Positions 48,005-58,812 of a stretch of DNA of 64,000 nucleotides are shown piece after piece (the first letter of the stretch is position 1; each line of letters starts with the position of its first letter). A model generated the notes under the pieces. The model was given only the letters and a program-made list of their open reading frames with translations. It ran no database searches and was not told where the DNA came from. This DNA comes from Dactylosporangium sp. AC04546. GTDB lineage: Bacteria; Actinomycetota; Actinomycetes; Mycobacteriales; Micromonosporaceae. A program made the translations under genes and the position numbers. The stretch is from the NCBI RefSeq assembly GCF_022095675.1, contig NZ_JAHYSG010000031.1, positions 49,086-113,085 on the forward strand. Reading direction: 5' to 3'.

Positions 48005-48555
48005 CCGCCATCGTCGGCCTGGTCCACTCGGGCACGGTGTACATCGGCGGCGACAGCGCGGGCGCCTCGGGCTGGAGCCTGACGGTCCGGGCCGACAGCA
48101 AGGTGTTCCACAACAACGGCTACCTGTTCGGCTTCACGACGTCGTTCCGCATGGGTCAGCTCATCAGGTACAGCCTGAAACCCCCGAAGCCGGTGGGCGA
48201 CATAGAGCGCTTCATGGCGACCCGCTTCATCGACGCCGTCCGCGAGTGCCTGAAGACGGGCGGCTGGGCCCGCCGTGACAGCGAGCGCGAGGAGGGCGGC
48301 ACGTTCCTGGTCGGCGTCAAGGGCCGCCTGTTCACGGTCCACGACGACTACCAGGTGGCGGAGGCGGCCGACGGCTACGCCGCGGTGGGCGTGGGCGACG
48401 AGATAGCGCTGGGCGCCCTGTTCGCCACGGCCCAGTCCCGCATGGCCCCCCAGCGCCGCGTGGAGATCGCCTTACGGGCGGCGGAACGCTTCAGCGCCGG
48501 CGTCCGCGGCCCGTTCGTCTGCCTCTCCCAACCCCCGGCCGCCGAGCCCGCCTGA
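48001..48555 (+). CDS. HslV/proteasome-like Ntn hydrolase
   Basis: Protein of 184 aa with a proteasome-beta-like N-terminal pattern: TAIVGLVHSGTVYIGGDSAG, then WSLTVRADSKVFHNNGYLFG. After Met removal the first residue would be Thr2, the position of the catalytic Thr in HslV and proteasome beta subunits; GGDSAG and the Lys in ADSKVF fit the Asp and Lys of that fold. GYAAVGVGDEIALGALFA matches the later G-x-G-D turn. No propeptide and no HslU partner is next to it. Its ATG overlaps the TetR stop. Substrate unknown. Confidence 0.75.
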   Translation: MTAIVGLVHSGTVYIGGDSAGASGWSLTVRADSKVFHNNGYLFGFTTSFRMGQLIRYSLKPPKPVGDIERFMATRFIDAVRECLKTGGWARRDSEREEGGTFLVGVKGRLFTVHDDYQVAEAADGYAAVGVGDEIALGALFATAQSRMAPQRRVEIALRAAERFSAGVRGPFVCLSQPPAAEPA

Positions 48556-48993
48556 CCGCTGCTCCGGGCAGTCGGCCCAGGTCCAGTCGGCGAGCAGGTC
48601 GCGGCAGGTCACGGTGAGCGAGCCGCCCAGGCACGCGATCTCGTGGGTGCAGCCCGGCGCGGCCGGCAGGATCTCGTCGAGGATCACGTCCTGCGGGCCG
48701 TCGAGGTCGACGTGGATCGCCTGGAGGCCGAGATACCGGATCGTCAGGTCCTCCTCGTGCTTCCAGCAGCTGTGGCCGAACCTCAGCTCGGCGTCCCCGT
48801 CGACGAACCCGATGCTGCGCAGCTTGAGGTCCTTGACGCAGCGCTTGCCGAAGAAGTCGTAGTGCCCCGGGTCGGTCGCGAAGGCGCGGGCGCCGGGCGG
48901 CAGGTCGGCGGCGAACCCCGGCAGCGCGTCGAGGTAGGAGGTGGGGTCGAGGTGGTTGCCCCACTCGTCGGCGACGATGCTGACGTGGCGCAC
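48472..48993 (-). CDS. Protein of unknown function, last gene of the QueA-like operon
   Basis: Protein of 173 aa starting at a GTG at 48993, 4 nt after the stop of the upstream zinc-ribbon gene. It has SIVADEWGNHLDPTSYLDAL, PGHYDFFGKRCVKDLKLRSI and LRFGHSCWKHEEDLTIRYLG, with several cysteines (CVKDL, SCWKH, PGCTHEIACLG, TCRDL), and an acidic Gly-rich tail. I do not recognise a family. The last 84 bp overlap the convergent Ntn-hydrolase gene, so one of the two tails might be shorter in reality. Confidence 0.65.
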   Translation of the reverse strand: MRHVSIVADEWGNHLDPTSYLDALPGFAADLPPGARAFATDPGHYDFFGKRCVKDLKLRSIGFVDGDAELRFGHSCWKHEEDLTIRYLGLQAIHVDLDGPQDVILDEILPAAPGCTHEIACLGGSLTVTCRDLLADWTWADCPEQRSGGLGGRGLGEADERAADAGAEAFRRP

Positions 48994-48997
48994 CGGC

Positions 48998-49321
48998 TCA
49001 GATCCCGGGGAGGGCGTCCGGGGACTCGAAGCGGGCGGCGCGCTCGCGCAGCAGCTGGCCGAAGACGCCGCTCGGCTGGCCGCAGTCGGCGCAGACGAAG
49101 TTGTCGTCCAGGCGCGGGCCGCCGCAGTGGTCGCAGGTGCCGCGGTCGCGCGGGTCCTGGTAGGAGCGCAGCGCCTCGCCCAGGGCCTGCACCACCGGCG
49201 CGCGCAGGGGCACGGTCTCGGAGCCGATCCGCACCTCGGCCACGGCCGGGCCGGGCAGCGCGTCATACGCATCGATGCGGGCCGCGAACTCCCGCAGGGC
49301 CAGCACGACCTGATCGTCCAT
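48998..49321 (-). CDS. Zinc-ribbon protein of unknown function (107 aa)
   Basis: Small soluble protein. A helical N-terminal half (QVVLALREFAARIDAYDALP, then VVQALGEALRSYQDPRD) is followed by a zinc ribbon, CDHCGGPRLDDNFVCADCG, with two CxxC pairs. The ATG at 49321 has TAGGGT 6 nt upstream, so it may also be made from its own leaderless message. It belongs to the minus-strand operon headed by the SDR gene. Confidence 0.72.
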   Translation of the reverse strand: MDDQVVLALREFAARIDAYDALPGPAVAEVRIGSETVPLRAPVVQALGEALRSYQDPRDRGTCDHCGGPRLDDNFVCADCGQPSGVFGQLLRERAARFESPDALPGI

Positions 49322-49327
49322 GCGCCG

Positions 49328-49333
49328 ACCCTA
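49328..49333 (-). promoter_or_regulatory. -10 hexamer TAGGGT
   Basis: On the minus strand it ends 6 nt before the ATG at 49321 and overlaps the stop codon of the upstream gene, so it would be an internal promoter. Confidence 0.35.
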
Positions 49334-49795
49334 CAGCGGCAGCGCCGAACCGCAGACCGCGCACGTGTAGTCCTCGTCGCGCACCACGTTCAGGGCCGCG
49401 CACGCGGGACAGTGGCGGTATGTCAGCGCAGACGTGAAGCCGGGCGGGTACGACAGGCCTGCGCGGGACAGGGCGGCCGCGACCGCCGGCCAGGACGAGG
49501 CGGCCGGGCAGTAGCCCGTCGACTGGTTGGTGACCTCGCGGACCGCGCCGCCGGTGAACGCGATCTCGCCCGCGCTCAGCACGTCGGACCCGCCGGCGCA
49601 GGCCACGTGCTCGCTGCGCCGCGGGGCCAGCCGCAGCGCGCCGTCGGGCATGACCACGAACGTGAACGGCTCGGCCAGGTCGGCAGCCGTCTGCGCGGCC
49701 AGCCAGGCGGCGAAGTCGGCCGGGGACGCGACCGGGACGCCGGTCGGGGCCGGGCGGGAGCGCAGCTCGGGCGGGCCGACGTAGGCGTACGTCAC
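49331..49795 (-). CDS. Zinc-ribbon protein of unknown function (154 aa)
   Basis: Protein starting at a GTG at 49795 that overlaps the QueA-like stop (GTGA). The N-terminal region (TYAYVGPPELRSRP, then SPADFAAWLAAQTAADLAEP and FTFVVMPDGALRLAPRRSEH) is mixed alpha/beta. The C-terminus is a zinc ribbon, CPACAALNVVRDEDYTCAVC. The middle contains AFTGGAVREVTNQSTGYCPA. No family name known to me. Its operon position next to a second zinc-ribbon gene suggests linked function. Confidence 0.72.
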   Translation of the reverse strand: MTYAYVGPPELRSRPAPTGVPVASPADFAAWLAAQTAADLAEPFTFVVMPDGALRLAPRRSEHVACAGGSDVLSAGEIAFTGGAVREVTNQSTGYCPAASSWPAVAAALSRAGLSYPPGFTSALTYRHCPACAALNVVRDEDYTCAVCGSALPL

Positions 49796-50793
49796 CCCGG
49801 CGACGGTAGCAGCAGGTGGACGTCGCCGAACTCGTGCCAGCGGTAGCCGGACGACAGCGCGGCCGCGTACGAGCGCTCCAGGACGCACGGCGAGGCCACC
49901 GCCGCCAGGAGGTCGAGGTGGGAGGCGCGCGGCTCGTGGAAGCCGGTCAGCAGGCCGTCGACCACGCGCACGCCGCGCGACGGGGTGACGATCAGGTCGG
50001 TCCAGCCCTCGCGGGCCACCACGGTGCCGGACGCATCCGCCGCCGACTCCAGGGCGCGGACGGCGGTGGTGCCGACGGCGATGATCCGGGCGCCCGCCGC
50101 CCGGGCCGCGTTCACGAGACGCGCGCTTGCCGGGGGTACCGAGAAGAACTCCGAATAGGGACGCTCGTGAGCCTCCGGGGACGCCACCCCGGTGTGCAGC
50201 ACCAGCGGGGCGAACTGGACGCCCGCGGCGACCAGCCGGGTCACCACCCGGTCGCTGAAGGGCCGGGCGGCGCTCGGCATCTCGGCGCTGCCGGGGTGGG
50301 TGGCGAAGACCGTCTGATAGGCCTCGATCGGCCAGGCGCGGCGGACGTACGGGTAGCGGATCGGCTCGCCGTGCCGCTGCAGGAACTCGGGCACCGGGAA
50401 CCCCGCGGACGCCACCCAGAGCCGGCCGCGGGAGTACGGCTCCAGGAGCGTCACCGAGTGGCCGCCGGGCAGCGCGACCACACCGGCAGCCCCGGGCCGG
50501 GGCCGCAGGTCCGCGCCCCGCACCTCGACCAGCCACCGGCCGGACGGCAGCTCGGACGAGAAGTTGAGCCGCAGCGGCGCCCCCACCACCGGGACCGACG
50601 CCGGCAGCGTCGCCGACGTGTTGACGACCAGGACGTCGCCGGGGCGCAGCAGCGCCGGCAGGTCGGTGAACCGGTGGTGGGAGATCCGGTCGCCCGCGCT
50701 GACCAGCAGCCGCACCTGGTCGCGCACGGCCGGCGGCTCGTGCGCCTCCAGGGACGCCGGCAGCACGAAGTCCAGGCCCAGGGCCGCGCTCAC
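49792..50793 (-). CDS. Divergent QueA-like protein
   Basis: Protein of 333 aa related to S-adenosylmethionine:tRNA ribosyltransferase-isomerase, the epoxyqueuosine-forming enzyme. The N-terminal LDFVLPASLEAHEPPAVRDQ, RLLVSAGDRISHHRFTDLPA and LLRPGDVLVVNTSATLPASV follow QueA closely. However, the usual NDTRV is NTSAT, and the AAPTAGLHF region reads EMPSAARPFS, so residues conserved in genuine QueA are altered. No other queuosine gene is present. GTG at 50793 overlaps the SDR stop. I infer a QueA-fold enzyme with a changed substrate or activity; a poor match to true QueA is the main reservation. Confidence 0.75.
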   Translation of the reverse strand: MSAALGLDFVLPASLEAHEPPAVRDQVRLLVSAGDRISHHRFTDLPALLRPGDVLVVNTSATLPASVPVVGAPLRLNFSSELPSGRWLVEVRGADLRPRPGAAGVVALPGGHSVTLLEPYSRGRLWVASAGFPVPEFLQRHGEPIRYPYVRRAWPIEAYQTVFATHPGSAEMPSAARPFSDRVVTRLVAAGVQFAPLVLHTGVASPEAHERPYSEFFSVPPASARLVNAARAAGARIIAVGTTAVRALESAADASGTVVAREGWTDLIVTPSRGVRVVDGLLTGFHEPRASHLDLLAAVASPCVLERSYAAALSSGYRWHEFGDVHLLLPSPG

Positions 50794-51437
50794 AGCCGCA
50801 CCCGCCCCGACGGCGGCCGGCCGGTGACGAGTTCGACGAAGGCGGGCGCCACCGATTCGGGCGGCGGGCGGTCGCTGATGTCCTCGCCCGGGAACGCCTC
50901 GGCGTGCATCTGGGTGCGCAGGTCGCCCGGGTCGACCCACCAGACGCGCAGCTTCGGCTCCTCGGCGGCGAGCACGTTGCTGGCCTGCTCGACGGCGGCC
51001 TTGGCGGCCCCGTAGCCGCCCCAGCCCTCGTACGCCTCGACGGCCGCGTCGGAGCTGATGTTCACGACCGCGCCCCCGGCGGCGCGCAGGGACGGCAGCG
51101 CGAGCTGCGTCAGTGCGAGCGGCGCGAGGACGTTCACCTCGAACACCTCGCGCAGCGCGGTCAGCGGGTAGTCGGCCAGGGGCGGGCGGGGGCTCGGCCC
51201 GAGGATGCCGGCGTTGTTCACCAGCAGGTCGAGCCGGCCGGTACCGAGGGCGGTGTCCACGAGCCGCGCGCGGTGCCACGAGTCGGTGACGTCGCCGGGG
51301 ACGGGGATCACGCCCGGCAGCGAGATGGACAGCGTGCGGCCGTCGACCACGACGGTCCAGCCGGCGGCGGCGAGCGCGGTGGTCAGGGCGCGGCCGAGGC
51401 CCCGCGAGGCTCCGGTGACGATGGCGGTTCCGGTCAT
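50790..51437 (-). CDS. Short-chain dehydrogenase/reductase
   Basis: NAD(P)-dependent Rossmann-fold oxidoreductase of 215 aa. The cofactor motif is TGASRGLG, NNAG lies in LDLLVNNAGILGP, and the catalytic pair Tyr and Lys sits in WGGYGAAKAAVE with Ser in VVNISSDAAV. The C-terminal substrate region is short. It is the first gene of the five-gene minus-strand operon, and the TAGCGT hexamer 7 nt before the ATG at 51437 is the likely operon promoter. Substrate unknown. Confidence 0.88.
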   Translation of the reverse strand: MTGTAIVTGASRGLGRALTTALAAAGWTVVVDGRTLSISLPGVIPVPGDVTDSWHRARLVDTALGTGRLDLLVNNAGILGPSPRPPLADYPLTALREVFEVNVLAPLALTQLALPSLRAAGGAVVNISSDAAVEAYEGWGGYGAAKAAVEQASNVLAAEEPKLRVWWVDPGDLRTQMHAEAFPGEDISDRPPPESVAPAFVELVTGRPPSGRVRL

Positions 51438-51444
51438 GCTTCCG

Positions 51445-51450
51445 ACGCTA
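51445..51450 (-). promoter_or_regulatory. -10 hexamer TAGCGT of the SDR/QueA-like operon
   Basis: On the minus strand it ends 7 nt before the ATG at 51437, in the divergent region shared with the histidine-kinase gene. Confidence 0.45.
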
Positions 51451-51526
51451 GGAAGCCGGCGGCGCGGTGCCATCGGACCGTGGACCGGCGAGGACCCGGG
51501 ACCTTCGTCCTAAGACCCCCTCGTCG

Positions 51527-51532
51527 TACCGT
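51527..51532 (+). promoter_or_regulatory. -10 hexamer TACCGT of the two-component operon
   Basis: Ends 7 nt before the GTG at 51540; no ribosome site lies in between. Confidence 0.45.
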
Positions 51533-51539
51533 AGATGCC

Positions 51540-52656
51540 GTGCCCACCTGCGATCGCGACGAGCTGCGGGAGGTCAGCGCCGCCGTGCTGGCCGTCACCG
51601 CGCACCTCTCGGTGCGCGAGGTCCTGCAGACGATCGTCTCGGCGGCGCGGCGGCTCCTCGACGCCCGGTATGCGGCGCTGGGCATCCCCGACGGCAAGGG
51701 CTCGTTCCGCGAGTTCCTGGCCGACGGCCTGACCGACGCGCAGTGGCGGGCGATCGGCCCGATCCCGCGCCAGCACGGCCTGCTCGGCGCGATGCTGAGT
51801 GACCCCTCGCCGGTGCGCTCGGCCGACATCCGCACCCATCCGCGCTTCGAGGGCTGGCCGGCGGCGCACCCGGAGATGGTCGACTTCCTGGGCATGCCGA
51901 TCATCGACGGCGACGAGATCCTGGGCGAGCTGTTCCTGGCCAACAAGCGCAGCGGACGGTTCGAGGCGGACGACGAGGAGCTGCTCAAGCTGCTGGCCGG
52001 CCACGCGGCGATCGCGATCGTCAACGCCCGGCTCTACGAGCGCAGCCGCGAGCTGTCCATTGTGGAGGAGCGCCAGCGGATCGCCCGCGAGCTGCACGAC
52101 GCGGTGACTCAGAAGCTGTTCAGCCTGCGCCTCACCGCGGAGGCGGCGGCCGCGCTGGTCGAGCGCGACCCGGCCCGGGCGGTGGCCGAGCTCGACACGG
52201 TGCGCCGGCTCGCCGCCGACGCGACCGCCGAGCTCAAGTCGATCGTCGTCGGGCTGCGCCCGGTCGACCTGGCCGGCGACGGGCTGGCGGCGGCCCTCGC
52301 CAAGCAGGCCGAGCTGCTGGACCGGGTCCACGACGCCAGCGTGACGTTCGCGGCCGGCGCCGTGCCGCGGCTGCCGGCGGCGCGGGAGGAGGCGGCGTAC
52401 CGCGTGGCGCAGGAGGCCCTGCACAACGCCCTGCGGCACGGGGCGCCGAGCCGCGTCGCGATCGAGCTGCGCCGGGCCGGCCCGGGCGTGGTGCTGACGG
52501 TGACCGACGACGGCGCCGGGTTCGACACCGCCGCGAAGGCCGCCGGGCAGCGGCTCGGGCTGGCGTCGATGCGCGAGCGGGCCCGCAGTGCCGGCGCTCG
52601 CCTGCACGTGGCGTCGCGGCCGGGCGCGGGCACGACCGTCACCCTGGAGGTGCCGG

Positions 52657-52664
<8 letters not shown>
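51540..52664 (+). CDS. GAF-domain sensor histidine kinase (HisKA_3 type)
   Basis: Cytoplasmic sensor kinase of 374 aa. A GAF domain spans about 15-160 ([40 protein letters not shown]). The dimerisation and phosphorylation motif is [18 protein letters not shown] with His186, and the ATPase has an N box ([19 protein letters not shown]) and G box ([23 protein letters not shown]). No membrane helix is present, so the signal is probably intracellular or bound to the GAF domain. It is similar in plan to DevS-like and NarX-like kinases. The stop overlaps the regulator gene by 8 nt. Confidence 0.92.
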
Positions 52665-56350
<3,686 letters not shown>

Positions 56351-56356
56351 GCGCTC

Positions 56357-56362
56357 ACCGTA
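56357..56362 (-). promoter_or_regulatory. -10 hexamer TACGGT
   Basis: On the minus strand it ends 6 nt before the ATG at 56350. Confidence 0.5.
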
Positions 56363-56449
56363 GTGGATTACTTTCGACCGAAAGCATCCGTGCCTGCCCG
56401 CCGCGCCGCGCCGGCCGGGCCCGCGAGATCGCTTGCCTCGGCGGATTGG

Positions 56450-57046
56450 TCAGCCTGACGTGTCGCGAGCTGTCCGCCGAGCGGAGCTGGGCCGACTACC
56501 CGGAGCGGCCGCCGCCCGGAGGCGGGCGAACTCCTCCGTCAGGCGGTCCAGGGTGAAGTGGGCGTTCAGGCCGCTCGGGTTCGGCAGGATCCACAGCCGG
56601 ACGCCGCCCAGCGTCGCCTCCTGAGGGCCGACCTTCGCCGTCGCCGTGCCGAACGCCGTTCGGTAGGCCGTCACGCCCAACACGGCCAGCCACGCCGGGG
56701 TGTACTCCGCGACCTTCGCGCGCAGGATCTTCCCGCCCGCCGTCAGCTCATCGCGCGTCAGCTCGTCCGCCCGCGCCGTCGCGCGGGCGGCCAGGTTGGT
56801 GATGCCCAGGCCGTACGACGGGAGTTGGTCCTGCTCGTCCGGGCGGAACTGGCGCGGGGTGAAGCCGGAGCGGTGCAGCGCCGGCCAGAAGCGGTTGCCC
56901 GGGCGTGCGAAGTGGTGGCCCGTCGCCGCCGACCACAGGCCCGGGTTGATGCCGCACAGGAGCACATCCAGGCCGGGAGCGATGACGTCCGGCAGCAGCT
57001 TGTCGGCGGCCGCCAGCAGTTCGGCCCGGTTCACCGTCGACGCCAT
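56450..57046 (-). CDS. G/U mismatch-specific DNA glycosylase (Mug type)
   Basis: DNA repair enzyme of 198 aa that removes uracil or thymine opposite guanine. Family motifs are LLCGINPGLWSAATGHHFAR (31 on) with the catalytic-loop Asn in GINPG, and PNPSGLNAHF near the C-terminus for DNA contact. ATG at 57046 keeps the usual N-terminal length; an in-frame ATG at 57058 is an alternative. A short basic tail (SRPSSARRTARDTSG) follows the domain. Likely an isolated gene. Confidence 0.9.
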   Translation of the reverse strand: MASTVNRAELLAAADKLLPDVIAPGLDVLLCGINPGLWSAATGHHFARPGNRFWPALHRSGFTPRQFRPDEQDQLPSYGLGITNLAARATARADELTRDELTAGGKILRAKVAEYTPAWLAVLGVTAYRTAFGTATAKVGPQEATLGGVRLWILPNPSGLNAHFTLDRLTEEFARLRAAAAPGSRPSSARRTARDTSG

Positions 57047-57129
57047 GCCGACAAGCATGCCAGGGCGGCCGGCGCGGCCCGGCACAGCGACGACGCGGAC
57101 CTGCTGCGGCAACTGGGGCGGCTGCCGGT

Positions 57130-57135
57130 TAGCGT
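57130..57135 (+). promoter_or_regulatory. -10 hexamer TAGCGT of the Rid-family gene
   Basis: Ends 6 nt before the ATG at 57142; this supports the ATG over the in-frame GTG at 57136. Confidence 0.45.
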
Positions 57136-57141
57136 GTGAGC

Positions 57142-57561
57142 ATGGGTGTGCGGCGGTTGATCTCCAGCGGGTCGACGTTCGAGCAGGAGATCGGGTACTC
57201 GCGGGCCGTCGTCGACGGCGACTGGGTGCACGTCTCCGGGACGACCGGGTTCGACTACTCGGCGATGACCATCTCGGACGACGTCGTCGAGCAGGCCGAG
57301 CAGTGCTGGCGGAACATCGACGCGGCCCTGCGCGAGGGCGGGGCCGGCGTGGCGGATGTTGTCCGCGTGCGGTATCTGCTGCCCGACGCCGCCGATTTCG
57401 AGCCCTGCTTCCCCGTGCTGCGCAAGTGGCTCGGGGGCGTGCGGCCGGCCGCCACCATGCAGGTCTGCGGGCTGTCCGACCCCCGGATGCGGATCGAGAT
57501 CGAGGTCACCGCCCGGCGCGCCGGGAGCCGGGTCGCGCCGGGCCTGGGCTGGCCTCGCTGA
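57142..57561 (+). CDS. Rid (YjgF/YER057c/UK114) family protein
   Basis: Protein of 139 aa in the enamine/imine deaminase superfamily. The family pattern is seen in FEQEIGYSRAVVDGDWVHVS, GTTGFDYSAMTISDDVVEQA, EQCWRNIDAALREGGAGVAD and VRPAATMQVCGLSDPRMRIE, with the conserved Arg before the Pro. Members remove reactive enamine intermediates from PLP-enzyme chemistry. It is a divergent member rather than RidA proper. It may be unconnected with its neighbours. Confidence 0.86.
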   Translation: MGVRRLISSGSTFEQEIGYSRAVVDGDWVHVSGTTGFDYSAMTISDDVVEQAEQCWRNIDAALREGGAGVADVVRVRYLLPDAADFEPCFPVLRKWLGGVRPAATMQVCGLSDPRMRIEIEVTARRAGSRVAPGLGWPR

Positions 57562-57566
57562 CAAAC

Positions 57567-57651
57567 AGCGGCCGCCGAATCAAGCCGAATCAATCAGCGG
57601 CCGCCGAATCAAATGAGCGGTGGCTGAATCAATCAGCGGCAGCCGAGGCGT
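57567..57651. repeat. Short direct repeats between the Rid and lsr2 genes
   Basis: The 16-mer AGCGGCCGCCGAATCA occurs at 57567 and 57596, with variants at 57616 and 57635 (spacing 29, 20 and 19 bp). The last lies over the 3' end of lsr2. The sequence between reads AATCAATCAG-like and is locally AT-richer. Confidence 0.75.
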
Positions 57652-57991
57652 GGTAGCGGGCCACCAGCTCGCGACTCAGGCGGCCCCGGGCCGAGACCTC
57701 CAAGCCGAGCGACTGGCCCCACTCGCGGATCGCCTGGTTGCGGGCCCGGCTCACCCGCCGCGAGTCGCGCTCCGGGCGGTACGTGCGCCCACGCCCGCCG
57801 CCGGCGACCGGACCCCGGCCGACCCTGCGGGCCGCCCCGACGAACGGGGCCAGCGCGTCGCGCAACCGCTGCGCGTTCGCGGCCGAGAGATCGATCTCGT
57901 ACCGCACCCCGTCGACCTCGAAGCCGAGGCTCTCGTCGGCGCGCTCGCCGTCGAGATCGTCGACCAGAGTGTGGATTACGCGCCGCACCAT
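57629..57991 (-). CDS. lsr2: Lsr2 nucleoid protein
   Basis: Actinobacterial H-NS-like DNA-bridging protein of 120 aa. The N-terminal dimerisation domain reads VRRVIHTLVDDLDGERADES and GVRYEIDLSAANAQRLRDAL. A basic linker (VGRGPVAGGGRGRTYRPERD) leads to the DNA-binding domain AIREWGQSLGLEVSARGRLS, with the AT-hook-like RGR that enters the minor groove. GAAAGGG precedes the ATG at 57991, which decides against an upstream TTG. It would silence AT-rich, often horizontally acquired DNA. Some actinomycetes carry more than one Lsr2; this copy has a diverged N-terminus. Confidence 0.9.
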   Translation of the reverse strand: MVRRVIHTLVDDLDGERADESLGFEVDGVRYEIDLSAANAQRLRDALAPFVGAARRVGRGPVAGGGRGRTYRPERDSRRVSRARNQAIREWGQSLGLEVSARGRLSRELVARYHASAAAD

Positions 57992-58054
57992 GGTGTCCCT
58001 TTCGCGATGCAAGAAAAAGCCCCCCGCGAAAGAGCGAACGCATCGCCCGCCGTG

Positions 58055-58705
58055 TTACTCCACCGTTATGTCCAGGGCGGCGGCCAGCACGTGGGCCAGC
58101 GCCACCAGGTCGCCCGTGCCGATCGTGGCCCCGGCCAGCGCCGTCACGCCGCCGATCCCGGCCAGCGTGCACGCGGTGAGCCGGGCGCCCTCCAGCTTCG
58201 CGCCGGAGAGCTGGGCCCCGGTCAGGTCGCACCGGGTGAAGACCGTGCCGCTCAGGTCGGCGCCGGTGAAGTCGGCGCCGGTCAGGTTGCAGTCCTCGAA
58301 GACCACGGCCCGGAACTGGGCGGCCCGGAACACGGTCAGGTCGGCCCGGCACTCGCGCACGGTCACGTCGCGGAACAGCCCGTCGAGCCACTGCAGGCCG
58401 GTCAACCGGCTGCCCTTGAGCGCCACCCGGACGAGCGACGACTGGTCGCCGCGCAGGTTGGCCAGGTTCGACTGCTCGACCAGGCAGTCGGTGAGCGAGA
58501 CCTTCACGAACGAGCCGCCGCTGAGGTCGGCGCGGTTGAAGCGGCACTGGTTGAACTCGGCGCCCTTCGCCGAACGGCCGGTCAGGTCGAGGTCGTAGAA
58601 GCCAAGTGCGACGTACGCGCCCTCGTCGCGCAGGTCGTCCTCCTCGATCGTGGCCAGTTCGAGGGAGCGGGGCGGTCGCGGCCGGGCCGGCGCAGACGGA
58701 GCCAT
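58055..58705 (-). CDS. Pentapeptide-repeat protein
   Basis: Protein of 216 aa forming a predicted quadrilateral beta-helix. Repeats of A(D/N)LXX type are clear: FNQCRFNRADLSGGSF, CNLTGADFTGADLSGTVFTR and CDLTGAQLSGAKLEGARLTA. The N-terminal 25 residues are Pro/Ala/Arg-rich, and the C-terminal end (ALAHVLAAALDITVE) is not repeat. Function unknown; some such proteins mimic DNA and protect gyrase. ATG at 58705 has TAACGT 7 nt upstream. Confidence 0.88.
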   Translation of the reverse strand: MAPSAPARPRPPRSLELATIEEDDLRDEGAYVALGFYDLDLTGRSAKGAEFNQCRFNRADLSGGSFVKVSLTDCLVEQSNLANLRGDQSSLVRVALKGSRLTGLQWLDGLFRDVTVRECRADLTVFRAAQFRAVVFEDCNLTGADFTGADLSGTVFTRCDLTGAQLSGAKLEGARLTACTLAGIGGVTALAGATIGTGDLVALAHVLAAALDITVE

Positions 58706-58712
58706 GAGTGTG

Positions 58713-58718
58713 ACGTTA
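58713..58718 (-). promoter_or_regulatory. -10 hexamer TAACGT
   Basis: On the minus strand it ends 7 nt before the ATG at 58705, in the short divergent space shared with hrpA. Confidence 0.45.
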
Positions 58719-58812
58719 GTGGCAGGAGTGACGGCTTGCCGAGTCGCCGATCGGTCAGCCCGGCAAAATCACCAGGCAATCGCGGCGACGCGTGCCTATC
58801 CTTGCGAGCGTC

